In this document: one piece after another, positions 45,690 to 58,624 of the stretch | Position numbering within the stretch: position 1 is the first letter of the stretch | Layout of the letters: every line of letters starts with the position of its first letter | From: Macrobrachium rosenbergii | Taxonomy: Eukaryota > Arthropoda > Malacostraca > Decapoda > Palaemonidae | Direction: 5' to 3' | DNA: 64,000 nucleotides | NCBI RefSeq assembly: GCF_040412425.1 | Contig: NC_089741.1 | Coordinates: 38,366,038 to 38,430,037, forward strand | Notes under the pieces: model-generated | Told to the model about the DNA's origin: nothing | The model's input: the letters and a program-made list of their open reading frames with translations, nothing else | Databases searched by the model: none | Program-made: the position numbers and the translations under genes

Positions 45690-46125
45690 ATCTAAGACCC
45701 CTATAAGTAATTTATTTTTTTTAATTGATTCAGTCACTCAGTGAATTTTCTATGAGCCCTGTAGGTTTATTCATTTTTTTTTCAGGTTAATCCAGTCCTT
45801 CTACGTAATTTCTTGTCAAATTAATCAAGTTACTGTGGATTTTTTGAGACACCTATAGTTCACTTAATTTTATTCATATTAATCCAGTCACTGATGATTT
45901 TCTAAGACCCCTATAGGTCCTTAATTTTTGTCAAAGTAATCCACTCACTGTGGATTTTCTAAGACCCCTATATTCAATTAATTTTATTCAAATTAATTCA
46001 GTCACTGAGCATATTCTAAGACCCCTATAGTTCACTTAATTTTATTCAAATTAATCCAGTCACTGAGGATATTCTATGACCCCTATAGTTCACTTAATTT
46101 TATTCAAATTAACCCAATCATTCTC
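45690..46125. repeat. Tandem array, unit about 60-65 bp
   Basis: About seven diverged copies of ATTTTCTAAGACCCCTATAG, TTCACTTAATTTTATTCAAA and TTAATCCAGTCACTGAGGA. The last copies, near 45960-46110, are most alike. Confidence 0.85.
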
Positions 46126-46405
46126 TAGATTTTTAGTGTCTATGCATCAATATAGCAACAAAAATATGAGCAAGCTTTACCAGAAAATTAATTTTTTCAT
46201 CAACATTGCTCGGTTGCCGCAGTGTAAGCTTCAAGTTGCTAGTCTCGAATCTTGAATGGGAGATTGCAGAATACTGCAATTTGCTTGCAGTAAAAGGACA
46301 CTGCAATGACTGCAAATTTCGCACAAATATCAGGGTCGCTTGCCTTTGCAGAGAGAAGAGGCTGCCAATTTGCTGGGCAAAGGAAGGAAACGTATTTTAT
46401 TTTAG

Positions 46406-46684
46406 TTTTTATTCCGATTAGCATAAAATCCGTTTATTTTCTTTCTTTTGACTTTTTCGTATTTTTCCAATTCCAAATGATTTTAATTATTTCCTTTCTT
46501 CGTCTTTCAACTTCCTCGTTCATTTCATTCTACTGAGTTGCTGTTTTTATTCTGATTAGCATAAAATCCGTTTATTTTCTTTTTATTGACTTTTTCGTAT
46601 TTTTCCAATTCCAAATGATTTTAATTATTTCCTTTCTTCGTCTTTCAACTTCCTCGTTCATTTCATTCTCCTGAGTTGCTGTTT
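46406..46684. repeat. Tandem duplication, 138-bp period
   Basis: TTTTTATTC(C/T)GATTAGC starts both copies (46406 and about 46543) and CTGAGTTGCTGTTT ends both. They differ at few positions, so this is a recent duplication. Confidence 0.9.
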
Positions 46685-47279
46685 GCTTATCTTTCATTTC
46701 TTCTATTGTCCCTTCTCGTCAAATATTTTCTATGGCAAGAAATGTATTATCATGTATTTTGAAATACAGTATTCGTACTGTAGTATACATTAACTTGATC
46801 ATAGTGCCATTTACATTTAAAAACACACACACACAAATTGGAGAACAAATAAATTTAAAAATACAATTTTTTTTTTTTTTTTTTTTTGTCAAACCTCAAA
46901 GATCAATACTGATCTATTATCGCCGTTTACATTAACAATTCTATGAATTTACCGAGTGACATCATCTATCAATAACCACATTTTTTTTTAAATTATATCC
47001 CACTCTAAGTCAACAGTAACTTCAAGAAGTTAATCCTCCATATGTCTTCGTATATGACAAACCAAAGTCCCTAAGCTGAACTGACCTTTAAGGGGGTATT
47101 CCTAGTAATATTTTCACCCACTAGTCAAGAACAAGCAAGTAAGTGAAATATGGAGATTCGTTCCCGTAGAGTTTTCCATGGCGACTCGATATTCCCACGA
47201 ACGGATTATATTGAAGGGCGATCCAAGTTATTGAATGCCAAATATATTTTTGGAATGGTTGAATTTGTAAGTCTTCATT

Positions 47280-47488
47280 CAACGGCAAATGATTAATTTT
47301 CTGTGTAGGCGTGTGTGTGTGGGGGGGTTGGTGTGTGGTGTGGGGAGGGGCATTTCAACAGTTAATCTCTCTCTCTCTCTTTCTCCATAGGCAAGGTATG
47401 CATTGTATGGTTGGATACGTGCACACGTGTATAACTGTTTAGCTTCACAGTAAATATATACGTAATGTATGTATGTATACACACACAC

Positions 47489-47563
<75 letters not shown>
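47280..47563. repeat. Microsatellite cluster ending in a long (TA)n run
   Basis: GTGTG and GGGG tracts (47310-47350), a CT run (47367-47382), a CA run (47480-47490) and a pure TA run at 47491-47563. Confidence 0.9.
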
Positions 47564-47568
<5 letters not shown>

Positions 47569-47579
47569 GAGTCAACATA

Positions 47580-49610
47580 ACAACCTACAATTGTTTATTA
47601 CCTGATACACAAGAAATCAAACAATGGAAAATGCTTTTATCCTCTCGTGTAAGACTGCTGGGTACCTGACATCATGATATTGATGTTAAAACATAAAGGA
47701 ATGCCTGACGTTAGAACATCATGCATCCTGTACAACCTGACAGCTGTCATTAGGTCTATGAAAGTTCTGTCTAGCCCTGAGCCAAACTTGTGATAAACAG
47801 CAGTTGCCTTTGCATAGTCTCTGTGACATAACCTTTCATGGTATGGTATTCATCCTGGCGTCATTTCAAAACAAAATACCTGTACTTTATTGTGGTTTTG
47901 TTCACAAAAAGCCAAGCATCAAATAAAGGGTCAAAATTGCAGTAAACTCAAAAGAGTTGGAAAAGCTGAAAATGACAATTTATATCCGACTCAATGGTTG
48001 GATTTTGATGTTGCATCCCAATACTCCGATGGGTTCGCATGCTGGTCAACTGAGAGCTGATGTTTTTCAACTGATAGGATGTTTCAACTAATAAGCTATG
48101 TATGTTGAAACATACTGAATAATACTGCCCAACAGCTAACATTTAACTGTTATGAGATTTATATTACAAACTATGTACAGTATAATGTACTGAAACTTTT
48201 GGCTTACATAGACTGATATGAAATTTATGTATGACGCCTGGTAAATTTAGGCAAAAACCATACATCCAGTCAACAAATATAATTGAATGCAGATATGTAC
48301 TAAACAAACAGCTGATTTAAGTCATGAACCACTTACAGTATCCTGAACTACACAGTAAACACCTGCATATGCTGTCAACCTAAGTCTTCCTTAGACACTG
48401 TTATGACCGACATAGAGTAACATTTTTATGACCTACATAAAGTAACACTTACAAGGAACGAACTAAAATTTAAGCCTAAGCCATACTAACACTTGCCCGG
48501 AACTAAAACTTAAGCCTGTGTCAGTTTTAACGGTGAAAGGGAAAGTAAAATCTCTATTTATAAAAGTAAGAGCCTAAATTATTCAGTGAAACTAATTCAA
48601 AGATGTATAACAATCACATCACTTTTCCCGCTAACAGGTAATGTATCAAATTTCTCACTACCTACAGTTAATTGAGGTTTGTTAATAACCACTAACAACA
48701 ATATTACATTAGGTTAAAACATGAACGTATTTCTTGAAGGTATGATCTTCCGTTGTAGAAATTCCTTGGCGAGAGTGGAATATTCACAGTAGCTCAGTCA
48801 TATTCCTTGTGATTTCCTACTGTGATGGTACAGAGTCTTCAGTAGCTAATGCCTGTCTTACCCAGGTCTTACATGGGTGGAGAGGTGCTTAGGTGTTGCG
48901 CACATGATATGTTGTTTGACCCCAAGGGTACAAGAGCTAGCACCTCAATCTACTGTCTACGGATTGCCAGTTGTAGGTGATATTCTGAAAAGACAAGAAA
49001 TCGGTTAATTAAATCATGCAACATTCAGGTCTTTTGACTTATAAAGCATGAAAATGAGGAGATAACTATGACCAGGTTCCAAATATCCTAACCTGAGTTC
49101 CTATTAATAAAAGGGGCATAGATGGGACAATAGCTTTTGACCTGTGTTGAGTATCTACAGTCTTTTATCAAGTACATCTTAAAAGAAATCCTTTTTTGTT
49201 ACAATAAGTGTAAATGTAATGAAGCTTTGGACTGCAATGCAAACTTTATTAAAATAGTAATAGAAGATTTTAGGAACAAATTTTATCCAGTGAAGACAAA
49301 ATCTACCTGAATCTGAGTAAACTATTAATATTATTACAATATTAATACCCTGTGACTCTTCTTCAGGTTCAGCAATATCTTATTTTGTTTAAACCATTTG
49401 GAGTAAAAAAGGTCTTTTTTATTTAAAAGGCTTTCATGGTACCGTACTTGTGAATATACCAGACTTTTTTGGATATTGCAATACAGCCAAACACTAATTA
49501 TTGTGTGAAATACCAGACTATTGGATATTGATTTTTCCTGTACTTTTAGTGTTACTGATGAAGGAGGTGATGTTGTTTTTTATCGGTCAATTTTTACTGA
49601 CCTAATATCT
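47580..49610. other. Unannotated, nothing recognised
   Basis: A/T-rich DNA with only short open frames. No repeat family from elsewhere in the window is seen here. Confidence 0.4.
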
Positions 49611-49619
49611 ACCCAACGT

Positions 49620-50160
49620 GATTAGGGACCCTTTGGGAACGCAGGGTTTTGGGTGGGGGGTGGGGGTGGGGGGGATTCATTGGGAAAAAAAATGGACTAC
49701 CATGTTGTAGTTATGGAATGGTTCCGCACATGCCTAAGTCATTAGGGAGCCATATGTTCAAGAAGGTATTGGCTAATGAGACCTATTGTAAAAGGACCTA
49801 TACTAACCTAATGTACCCTAACCTAACCTAACCTAGCAGGCTGCGTTACTTAGCCCGGGGCTCCAACTCCAGGAACCCCCAGTGAAGGAAACTCCACTTT
49901 TTACCAAAGGCTCCCATATGGCACTGCACACGCGCGATAGCATTCCAGAATGGCCAGCATATAAAAACATACCAGTAAGGATGTTAATTACAGTTGACCA
50001 CCAAAAAAAAAAAAACAGTAATTTGTTAATAAGCACCCAAAATGCTACAAAAAAAGTCAAGGTAGAACTAAGTACTGTATTAGCTCTGTCACGGGAGGAT
50101 TCTTCCCCCCCCCCCAAGACATTAAGATACGAGAAAAGAGAGAATAATACTACCACTATA
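49620..50160 (+). repeat. Dispersed repeat with CCTAACC block, copy 3
   Basis: Contains GGGTTTTGGGTGGGGGG, GGAGCCATATGTTCAAGAAG, CCTAACCTAACCTAACCTAG, CCCCAGTGAAGGAAACTCC and CGATAGCATTCCAGAATGGC, the same block order as copy 1. Confidence 0.7.
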
Positions 50161-50164
50161 AAGA

Positions 50165-51920
50165 TGCACTGTTGTCAGTCTTCTTGCCTGGAGACAGGGG
50201 TCGGAGAATGGTCCTGTGTCATAGTTGACATGGTGGGTATGAAGACTACTGACGTTTACGCTGCCTGGGAATTAGGGTAGGCCTGTCCTACCTGCTATTA
50301 CATGATATTCCTTGGGTGTATGGGTCTTATTACTGACGAGGCCAGGTGATGTCTTCCCACTGGGAGGCAATTGAAGTGCTGATTTCCATTTTAGTGGTAA
50401 GGTACGATGGTACTGAAGAAAATCCCTGGTACTCAGTTCGTTTCTTTATTACTCATTACATCATGCCAAATTTCTCCCAGGCCTAGTCTCCCAGACTTGG
50501 TTAATTTACATAGTCTTCAGAACTCCTGGTCTAGATCCAATTTACATACTCTTCAGGACTCCTGGACTAGGTCCCTGGAAATATTCCTTTTATTTAATTT
50601 TTATTTCAAGAAAAACAACACAAGTGAGTTGTTTTAAAACAACAAAAATAACTCTTTATATTGAGAGATCTCAAAAAAAATATATCAACTACATACTGTG
50701 GGAATTGCTTTTCCTTCACAACAGGATAAGTATCAAACATGGAGCAGCCCTGAAATCAATTAATTTACAGTAAGGTGTAAATCACTTGATACCCTACTCC
50801 ACACAGTACTAAATGTTTTGTACACAACATATGTCAATGGATAAGACTACCTGAAAGATTTCTGAGAAACACTTAAACTAAAATGAGGTAAAACTAGGCT
50901 AAGGTGCCTTTCAACAGGTTATAGTCTAGGCTATGCCTCTTCAGAAATCGTTAGGGATAGCCTATGCAAAATTTACATGGCTGATTTTTGACTAGGTTAC
51001 AATAGGCCACAAGTTAGGTTAGTTTAATGAGGTTATAGGCTAAGTCCTACATAATTAAGTTTTCATGAACTTTTATATATGTAGCCTAAGCTATTTGTAA
51101 CAAAAATAGTCATAATTCCTCATTCAAACAGGATTAGTCTAGGGTAGGCCTTCTTAAATTACTGTATAGCCTAGTCTAAGATCGTGATCGGCAGTGGAAA
51201 CTTCCATGAGGGAGGTAGGGGTAAACCCAAGATGCCCTGTTGGACGGCCATTTTGTGGTACCCTTTAGGCGCTGGTATCTACAAAAACTTTACACAAACA
51301 AAACACTTATAACTATCTCTTCCTAACGCTCTACAACCCTATCAAACGGCAAGTTACAACTCAAACTAACACAGCAAAATATCATGACAACTAATGAATG
51401 TGAAGAATATTTCACTACAAAAATTTTCACGTCAAGGCGTTGCAATCACGTCTGACTGGCATGCAACAAGGCTGCACCTAAATCTTCGTCTGTTACTGTT
51501 CTTTCATGATAGTGATCTGTTCCAACTAATGAACTAACGGTAATATTATGACTTTAAAAGCTTAGCTTGCAAGGGACAGATAATAACTTGTATTAATAAT
51601 TTGGTAAAATAGCCAAAGTGAAGGGTTGGACCGCTTGACGTCCTTTTCACACCAACAGCGTTCTCGTCCCTTACATGTTTCTTTAGTGTTACCAACATGC
51701 AGACGAAAGATTCAGGACAGCGCTCCCACATTCAGAGCGAAAGAAAAACAAAACAAGGGACTGGCTACACTGCTATGCACTCGACGTCCACAACAAAAAC
51801 GAAAACATTTTACAGTCCCAATCACTCTCACAACAGCAGTGTAAAGATATCAGAGGAGGGTGATGAATCAATTCCTAAACAAATCACTAAATAATTGAAG
51901 GCATATTTTTCCCATTGCAG
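50165..51920. other. Unannotated, nothing recognised
   Basis: Includes a short duplicated block (AACTCCTGG(T/A)CTAG(A/G)TCC, about 50520-50575). Open frames are short and unsupported. Confidence 0.4.
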
Positions 51921-51924
51921 CTCT

Positions 51925-52490
51925 GTGTCGGTATTACCTTGGAAAGACTTTTTCTATAGCGTTTTGGTTCTTATCAAGAATTTATTGTTATTTTTTTGTC
52001 GCCTGACTCTAATTAACCTCAGAACTGATTATATTTTAGCCATTGCGCATGTGCAGTGCTACAAGGGACCTTTTGGTAAAAAATGGAGTTTCTCCACTGG
52101 GTGGTCTGCTGGATAAGTAACACGGCCTGCCAGGTTAGGGTACGTTAGGTTGGTATGGGTCCTTAAGTAGTACCTTCCTTAGCCAATGCCTTCTTAAATA
52201 TATGGCTCCCTGATGATTTGAGAATATGTGGAACCATTCCGTAGTAACAACGTGGCGGTCCGGTCTTTCTCCCAGCGCTTTCCCCCCACCCAAAACCCCG
52301 CGTTCCCAGAGGGTCCCCAACCGTGCCTGGCAGACATGAGGTTAATAATAACTGACTGACAATAAACAAAACCACCTCCTTCATCACCAACAGTAAAAGT
52401 ATTAAACAGAAAATCAATTTCAAAGGTAATATTCAGTGCAGAGCTTTGACTTATTTTTACCAACAGCTCATTTATATATTCACTGTTTTC
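51925..52490 (-). repeat. Dispersed repeat with CCTAACC block, copy 4 (inverted)
   Basis: Contains TTCTATAGCGTTTTGGTTC, GCGCATGTGCAGTGCTACAAG, AATGGAGTTTCTCCACTGGG, CGTTAGGTTGGTATGGG and TATGGCTCCCTGATG. The same blocks, in the same order, are in copy 2. A C-rich stretch (52281-52300) matches the G-rich start of copy 3. Confidence 0.65.
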
Positions 52491-52639
52491 CATTATTCAA
52501 TAAACAGTTGATAAACGTGAGCCCTGACCTTGACTTTGACGTAATACAGTGAGTTTGGACCACCTAAACTGTAGGATTACCTAAATGACTTGGCCAGCTT
52601 ACGTAGCTGGCTCCATATGAACAATGAGGCTACCCTCAT

Positions 52640-52940
52640 TCAATGCCATAATCGACTCAATTACTTGCAATTACTCAATCACACACGACTTAATTACGGG
52701 TAATTAGGCAATCTTCATTTCGAAATGACCTAGGGGGGGGGGGTCTCATAACCGTTCATTTCCCGAACTTTAAAAAATATATATATAAAAAATTCGACAG
52801 ATGTCACAAGGTGCCTTTGGCAAAGACCTTCCAGAAAAAGGGATTTATTTTATTCCTCCGTCTAGAAAACGGAATGATTACTTATCATTACGCTAATTAT
52901 GACTCAATTACCGTAATCGTGACTCACCCAGAGTGAAATG
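52640..52940. repeat. Region of scattered TAATTAC-type motifs
   Basis: ATTAC/GTAAT words recur (TCAATTACTTGCAATTACTC, TTAATTACGGGTAATTAGG, AATTACCGTAATCG) around a nine-G run. A similar region lies at 1920-2020. It may be a decayed DNA transposon, but no ends were found. Confidence 0.35.
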
Positions 52941-53418
52941 GGAACGGTCTACGGTACTAAATGATGTAAAAGAGTAATTTGGACCTCAGAGGGAGATGCG
53001 TCAACACTCGAGGATCACGAATTGTAAACAAAGATGGAGGACAGTTTCCAGTTCGCGATTTCTTTTTGTGTTTATATATATTTTCATTCTACTTTTCTGG
53101 GTTATCTAGTTCATTTCTTAATATCTTTATTGAAAAATCTAAGTATTTTGGTTATTTGTTTATTTTTTTTCATTCCATCTCATTATCCTGAACTTTTGCT
53201 CTCCGCTTTGACTGAATCAACCAGTTCTGATCTTCTTCTTTTGAAAATAAGCACAAGAATTTACGTAATGAAGACGAAATCAGACCCTTTTCTTCTAAGA
53301 ATATCTTGATATATTGTTAAACATACACACTTGAAATCCTTAAGGCACAGTAATCACCAAAAGCTAAGGGATTAGGTGTAATTTTAATGATATATCAATA
53401 TATACACGTAAGACAAGG

Positions 53419-53488
53419 GTCTGATTTCATCCAAATCTTTTTAGGAAAGAATTGTCTGATTTCATCCAAATCTTTTTAGGAAAGAATT
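53419..53488. repeat. Perfect 35-bp tandem duplication
   Basis: GTCTGATTTCATCCAAATC plus 16 bases occurs at 53419 and 53454 with no mismatch. Confidence 0.9.
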
Positions 53489-53504
53489 TAGATGAACTAG
53501 ACTG

Positions 53505-54231
53505 ATCTTCCTGCTGTACATAAAACAACATTTTAACCTAGCCACTGAGAGTGGGCAGGCAAGCCAAACCAACTCAGTGCCGGTCCCAAGCCCGGATAAA
53601 TAGGGAGGGTTGGAATCGTCCGTAGCATCAGGCCTAGATGCTACATGACCAAAATGGCATAGGCAATTATACCAACAGAACTGGTGACACAGATGTCTCG
53701 AGGGCCAAGTCCGAGACACCAGTTCAGAAGAGACATGCAAAAAGAGGCAAGTCTCGATGCCTTTTGCCTTCCACAGCAGGAGGGGTGGGTGACCTGTGAC
53801 GCCAAAACCAGCCAAAATGGCCTGCAAAAAACCCAACCAAAAAGGCCAACAACATGGAGTGAGTCACAGACTGGCTCGGCGACCATAGGGCGAGCGCATC
53901 TTCAGCAACATGACAGGGACTCCATGATTCCCCCCCACCTTCAAAATAATCCCCCGCCAGAGGTGTTCATGGCAGTTCCTCTAATGTTGCTTTGGGTGTT
54001 AATATTTCCAACCCCACAGTCATCAGGCCATTCTGCTGACCCATTAGTGGCTGGCCTTTTCTCTCAGTCAGTGGGAGGCTCGGCAACTGAGCTTCTGCCG
54101 GATGTGAACTGGGCAATCTTCCTGCTGTACATAAAACAACATTTTAACCTAGCCACTGAGGTGGCAGGCAAGCCAGCCCAACTCAGTTGCCGGTCCCAAG
54201 CCCGGATAAATAGGAGGGCTGGAATCGTCCA
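53505..54231. repeat. Pair of about 117-bp direct repeats bounding a unique segment
   Basis: Copies at 53505-53622 and 54115-54231 share CTTCCTGCTGTACATAAAAC, TTTTAACCTAGCCACTGAG and CCCAAGCCCGGATAAATAGG, differing by a few single-base indels. About 490 bases between them are C-rich and open in some frames, without a recognised domain. The layout could be two copies of one mobile element or two terminal repeats. Confidence 0.75.
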
Positions 54232-54555
54232 AAATACCTGCCAAAACAAATTAAAATGAGGAGGAGAGAGAGACAGAGAGCAATCTCTGATGGAAAACCT
54301 GCAGAAAAATCTCCCTAAAACCTTGAGATAAATTTTTATAAATGACTTGGTTAAATGCTACACTTGAAGAGTCATGTAGCATCAGGCCTAGAAGTCTACT
54401 GCATTGCCAAGCACCTACCTAGCATTTATCTTTATTCTTTTTGGAATTTATTTGATATATATTTTTAGAATAAATTCCAAAGAATAGAAGGTAAATACTA
54501 GGTGCCTAACACTGTAGAGTCTGAGCCCAATACTCTGTTGCTCTAACTGTGGCAT

Positions 54556-55610
54556 TTAAGGGGACCGTCCACTTTGGCATTAACCTTATGGGAAAATGGG
54601 GTTTCAAACTCTATAAACTTTTTGTTTTTCAATCGATTTTTCTCATTCAAAACCATTTTGAAAGATAATTTTTCTACTAAAAACTAATTGCATTGGGAAT
54701 TTTAAAAAATTTTTAGTTTTTTTTATTATATATTTTACGTAGTATTTTTTTTTTTTTTATAATCGATAATTTCAATAGGTAAAAATCAAATCATAAAATT
54801 CTGTGCTATGAATATTTAGACATTTTAATGCTCTATTATTTGGTTTGAACTACTAAAATCGGTTGATAAACAAAAGGTATAATTAATTTTTTCCGAAAAT
54901 CTTAAGTTTTGAGAAACGAGCCAAAGTTTTCATATACATTTACTTCTTCTGTAAATTCTGGAAGTAAACCTAAGATTTGGAAATTTGGAGGATATATAGG
55001 AGAAACCATATTTATAAACATATACTGTAATTTTTATTAAGATTGTTTGAATAAATTCAGTATACATAAGTTTGAAAACTATAACTTCAGATAAAACACT
55101 GTGAACAGACAATGCATGTGGCGATTATACATTTGTCTTTTTTCATACTGACCATTTCACGCTTTTAGCTTACTTGATTATCATCTCTATTACTCTTATG
55201 CTACTATGAATATGATAATGACGCAAAATCATTACAAATATCTACGAAAGACGAAGAAATGAACAGAACTTACTTTAATGGCTTATCTTTGGTTTTTTTA
55301 GAAAACTCGTATCATTCAAAGAAAACGTCGAGTTCATTTAGGAACACAGATCTCTAGATTAGGGAGAGACTATAGTTGAAATTTTCAGGTACTCAGGACA
55401 GAAAAAGTTCCTACCGGATTAGTGTTGTTTGTGCGACCCCGTGCTAGAGGAGGCATAGATAAGTGTAGACTGAAGCCTTTTTAGCCATGATTTATACATA
55501 TTTCATAAAAAAAATTGTTTGAAACTCAAAGTAGAGTGGTTTTCCTACCCAAACCGTCATAAACCGAAAATTGGGTTTCTGACCCCATGGTCGCCGGACG
55601 GTCCCCTTAA
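54556..55610. mobile_element. 1.05-kb element with TTAA target sites (piggyBac-type ends)
   Basis: GGGGACCGTCC at 54560-54570 is exactly mirrored by GGACGGTCCCC at 55596-55606, and both ends are flanked by TTAA (54556-54559, 55607-55610). An 11-bp inverted repeat starting with G/C and a TTAA duplication is the signature of piggyBac-superfamily insertions. The interior is A/T-rich with no transposase, so it is non-autonomous. Confidence 0.82.
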
Positions 55611-55912
55611 CCAGTTTATATAAAACTTATCTTATGATTTTAAGGGGAGGTTTCTGCAGGATGCATATATGAGGTAGTTAGCCCCATTCATTTCCCAACG
55701 CTGCAGCCATCCACAATCGACTATCAGGTATGTAACAAGTTGTTAAATTTACTACGGGAACAAAAGTTTATCGGGTAACAGTCTTCAGCTGTTTCCACCC
55801 CACCCACCCGCGGTATCGATTTCGGGTTTTTTTGCTAGCGAGGCGAGATTGTCAGCCCATGTGTCAACAGATAAGTGAATAAATAAGAGAGAGAAGTAAA
55901 TAAATTTAGCTG

Positions 55913-56239
<327 letters not shown>

Positions 56240-56627
56240 TTATCCTCATTATTTCACTCCATTCACCCAGACAGCATTCAGCCCTATTCAGGCTTCAGTC
56301 TTCACGGCCACATTCAGAATCATTCAGCCAGGTAGCGCAAGTCTCTCGCTGTGGCTGGTCCATTTTTGCATATTACTGATATTTTCATAATCGTTTATCG
56401 ACCCGAGTTTATTTGGGGCGTCTCTAAGTCTGGGTGTTCGTTTTTCTGTGGGTGTGTTTTTTTTAAAAATTTCGTTGTGTGTTTTGATTTTTTAAATATC
56501 GTGTTAATGTTTTTTTTTAATGCGATGGGTTTTTGTTCAATGGAATGTTCTTCATCTTTGGATTGTTATACGTGACTGTGGTGTATGTATTAATGAGTTT
56601 TGATTATTACGTATATAAACACACGTG

Positions 56628-56629
<2 letters not shown>

Positions 56630-56705
<76 letters not shown>
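56630..56705. repeat. (TA)n microsatellite
   Basis: Pure TA run of about 76 bases, followed by CACACAAC. Confidence 0.95.
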
Positions 56706-56710
<5 letters not shown>

Positions 56711-57229
56711 ACATAAATCTTTAAAATCCTGTTTTCATACATTAACCTCATTCGTATTGCAACACTTAACACTGCATGAAAAGTGTTATATTCAGTTAAT
56801 ACTATTGCAACACTATTACATTAAAAAATAATTATAGGCAATTATACCTCACATCTATAATACGATTTCGTCCATTCCTATAATGATTCCTTTCTTTTTT
56901 TCTTTTTTGTGGAAATAACTTTTTCCCCAGCCCACAAATTTCACAATCAGCTGACCACGTGTCACTTTACGGAGCATACGGGTATCATAGCCACCCATAT
57001 AATAATTATACAACTATACATTTTATACATTCACCAGAGCGTTCATTTATGCACCGGTAGCAACCACGTTCAGAACCGGCCATTACTGCGTAAATCCAAT
57101 TACACTTACGTACCGGGAACCAGTCGGTTGTACGGTATTTAAAATTACGTAACCGATCACCTGTTATTGAATTATCGAAAAAAAAGGACAGCAGGAATGC
57201 GTTCAGTGATAATTAGACGTAACTTTTAA

Positions 57230-58620
57230 TGTTCGGATGTGTTCTGGGAGTGAGCTAGTCGGCCATTATCGTATCCGGACGTATTTAAATAGTGTCTGGT
57301 ATTTCTTAAGTGTGTTCGGATGTGTTCATATAGAATCTGATATTTCTTATTGTATCCGGACGTGTTCATATAGCGTCTGCTACTTCTGAAAGAGTATCCG
57401 GACGTGTTCGAATAGCGTCTGCTATTTCTTAAGTGTATCCGGACGTGTTCAGATAGTGTCTGGTATTTCTTATTGTATCCGGACGTGTTCAGATAGCGTC
57501 TGCTCTTTATAAGGGTATCCGGACGTGTTCAAATGCCGTCTGATATTTCTTATTGTATCCGGACATGTTCATATAGCGTCTGCTATTTCTGGAAGTGTAT
57601 CCGAACGTGTTCAAATGGCGTTTAGTATGTCTTAAGGGTATCCGGATGTGGTATGGATATGCTGGCCATCCATTATCTTATCCGGACATTTCTAGATTGG
57701 TCATATCATGCTTATTTTACTTAGAGGTGGCTATAATCACTCTGCAAAAGAATCCGGATGAATCAGCCAGGCTTCCTTGTACCCGGATGCTTAAAGGATT
57801 ATCTGATCGAACTATTCCGTATCCGGATGAGCTCATAGTATAACGGCCTTATTTTACTGTATCCGGATAGTTCCAGGATGAATTATTCGAACTATACCGT
57901 ATCCGGATGTGTTTAGAGTAAGGTGCCTTTATTTTACTGGATCCGGATGTGTTAGCTATGCTTCCTTGTATCCGGATACTTACAGGATGATCTACTTGTA
58001 TCCGGATGTGCTCAAGAGTAAGATTCCTATATTTACTGCATTCGGATGTATCAGCCATGCTTCCGTGTATCCGGATGCTTCTAGGACGACTTAAACATGC
58101 TATACCGTATCCGGATGTATTTCAGGTGAGATACCCTTGTTTTAGCGCATCCGGATGTATTAGCCACGCTTCCTTATATCCGGATACTCACAGAATAATC
58201 TAATCGTATTATGCCGTATCCGGATGTGCTCAGTAAAATGTCCTTATTTAACAGCATCCGGATGTATCAGCCATGTTTATTTATATCCGGATACTCACAG
58301 AATGATCTAATCGTACTATACCGTATCCGGATGTGCTCAGAGTAAGATACCTTTTATTTACTGCATCCGGATGTATCAGCCATGCTTCCGTGTATCCGGA
58401 TGCTTCCAGGACGACTTAAACATGCTATAACGGATCCGGATGTATTAACCATGCTGCTTTGTGTCCGGATACTTCCCGGATAATATAACATACTATACAG
58501 CATCCGGATGTATTAGCCATGCTCCCTTGTATCCGGATACTTGCACACTATACGGTATCCGGATGCACTCAGAATAAGATTCCCTCATTTGACAGCATCC
58601 GGACGCGTTCAAGAACACTC
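57230..58620. repeat. Tandem array built on a recurring TATCCGGAT/C motif (about 1.4 kb)
   Basis: Roughly 35 occurrences of TCCGGA or one-base variants. In the first part (57230-57640) units of about 40 bases read GTATCCGGACGTGTTC + A-T-A-G-CGTCTGCTATTTCTT. In the second part (57640-58620) two alternating unit types read ATCCGGATGTGCTCAGAGTA and ATCCGGATGTATCAGCCATGCTTCC..TATCCGGATAC. The palindromic core is much better kept than the spacers. One stray copy lies at 59431. Open frames within it are by-products. Confidence 0.88.
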
Positions 58621-58624
58621 AGGT

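Noticed and set aside
47279..47578. Open frames of Tyr-Ile repeats
   Set aside because: Translation of TA microsatellites; the same holds for 56108-56390 and 56533-56831.
49810..49835. Telomere (CCTAACC repeats)
   Set aside because: Only three or four units, inside a dispersed element with copies elsewhere in the window.
53684..54259. 191-codon open frame between direct repeats
   Set aside because: Crosses the second direct repeat and has no recognised domain; the opposite strand is equally open, so this follows from base composition.
57595..58203. Overlapping short open frames in the TCCGGA array
   Set aside because: They follow the repeat unit, occur on both strands and lack a consistent start.
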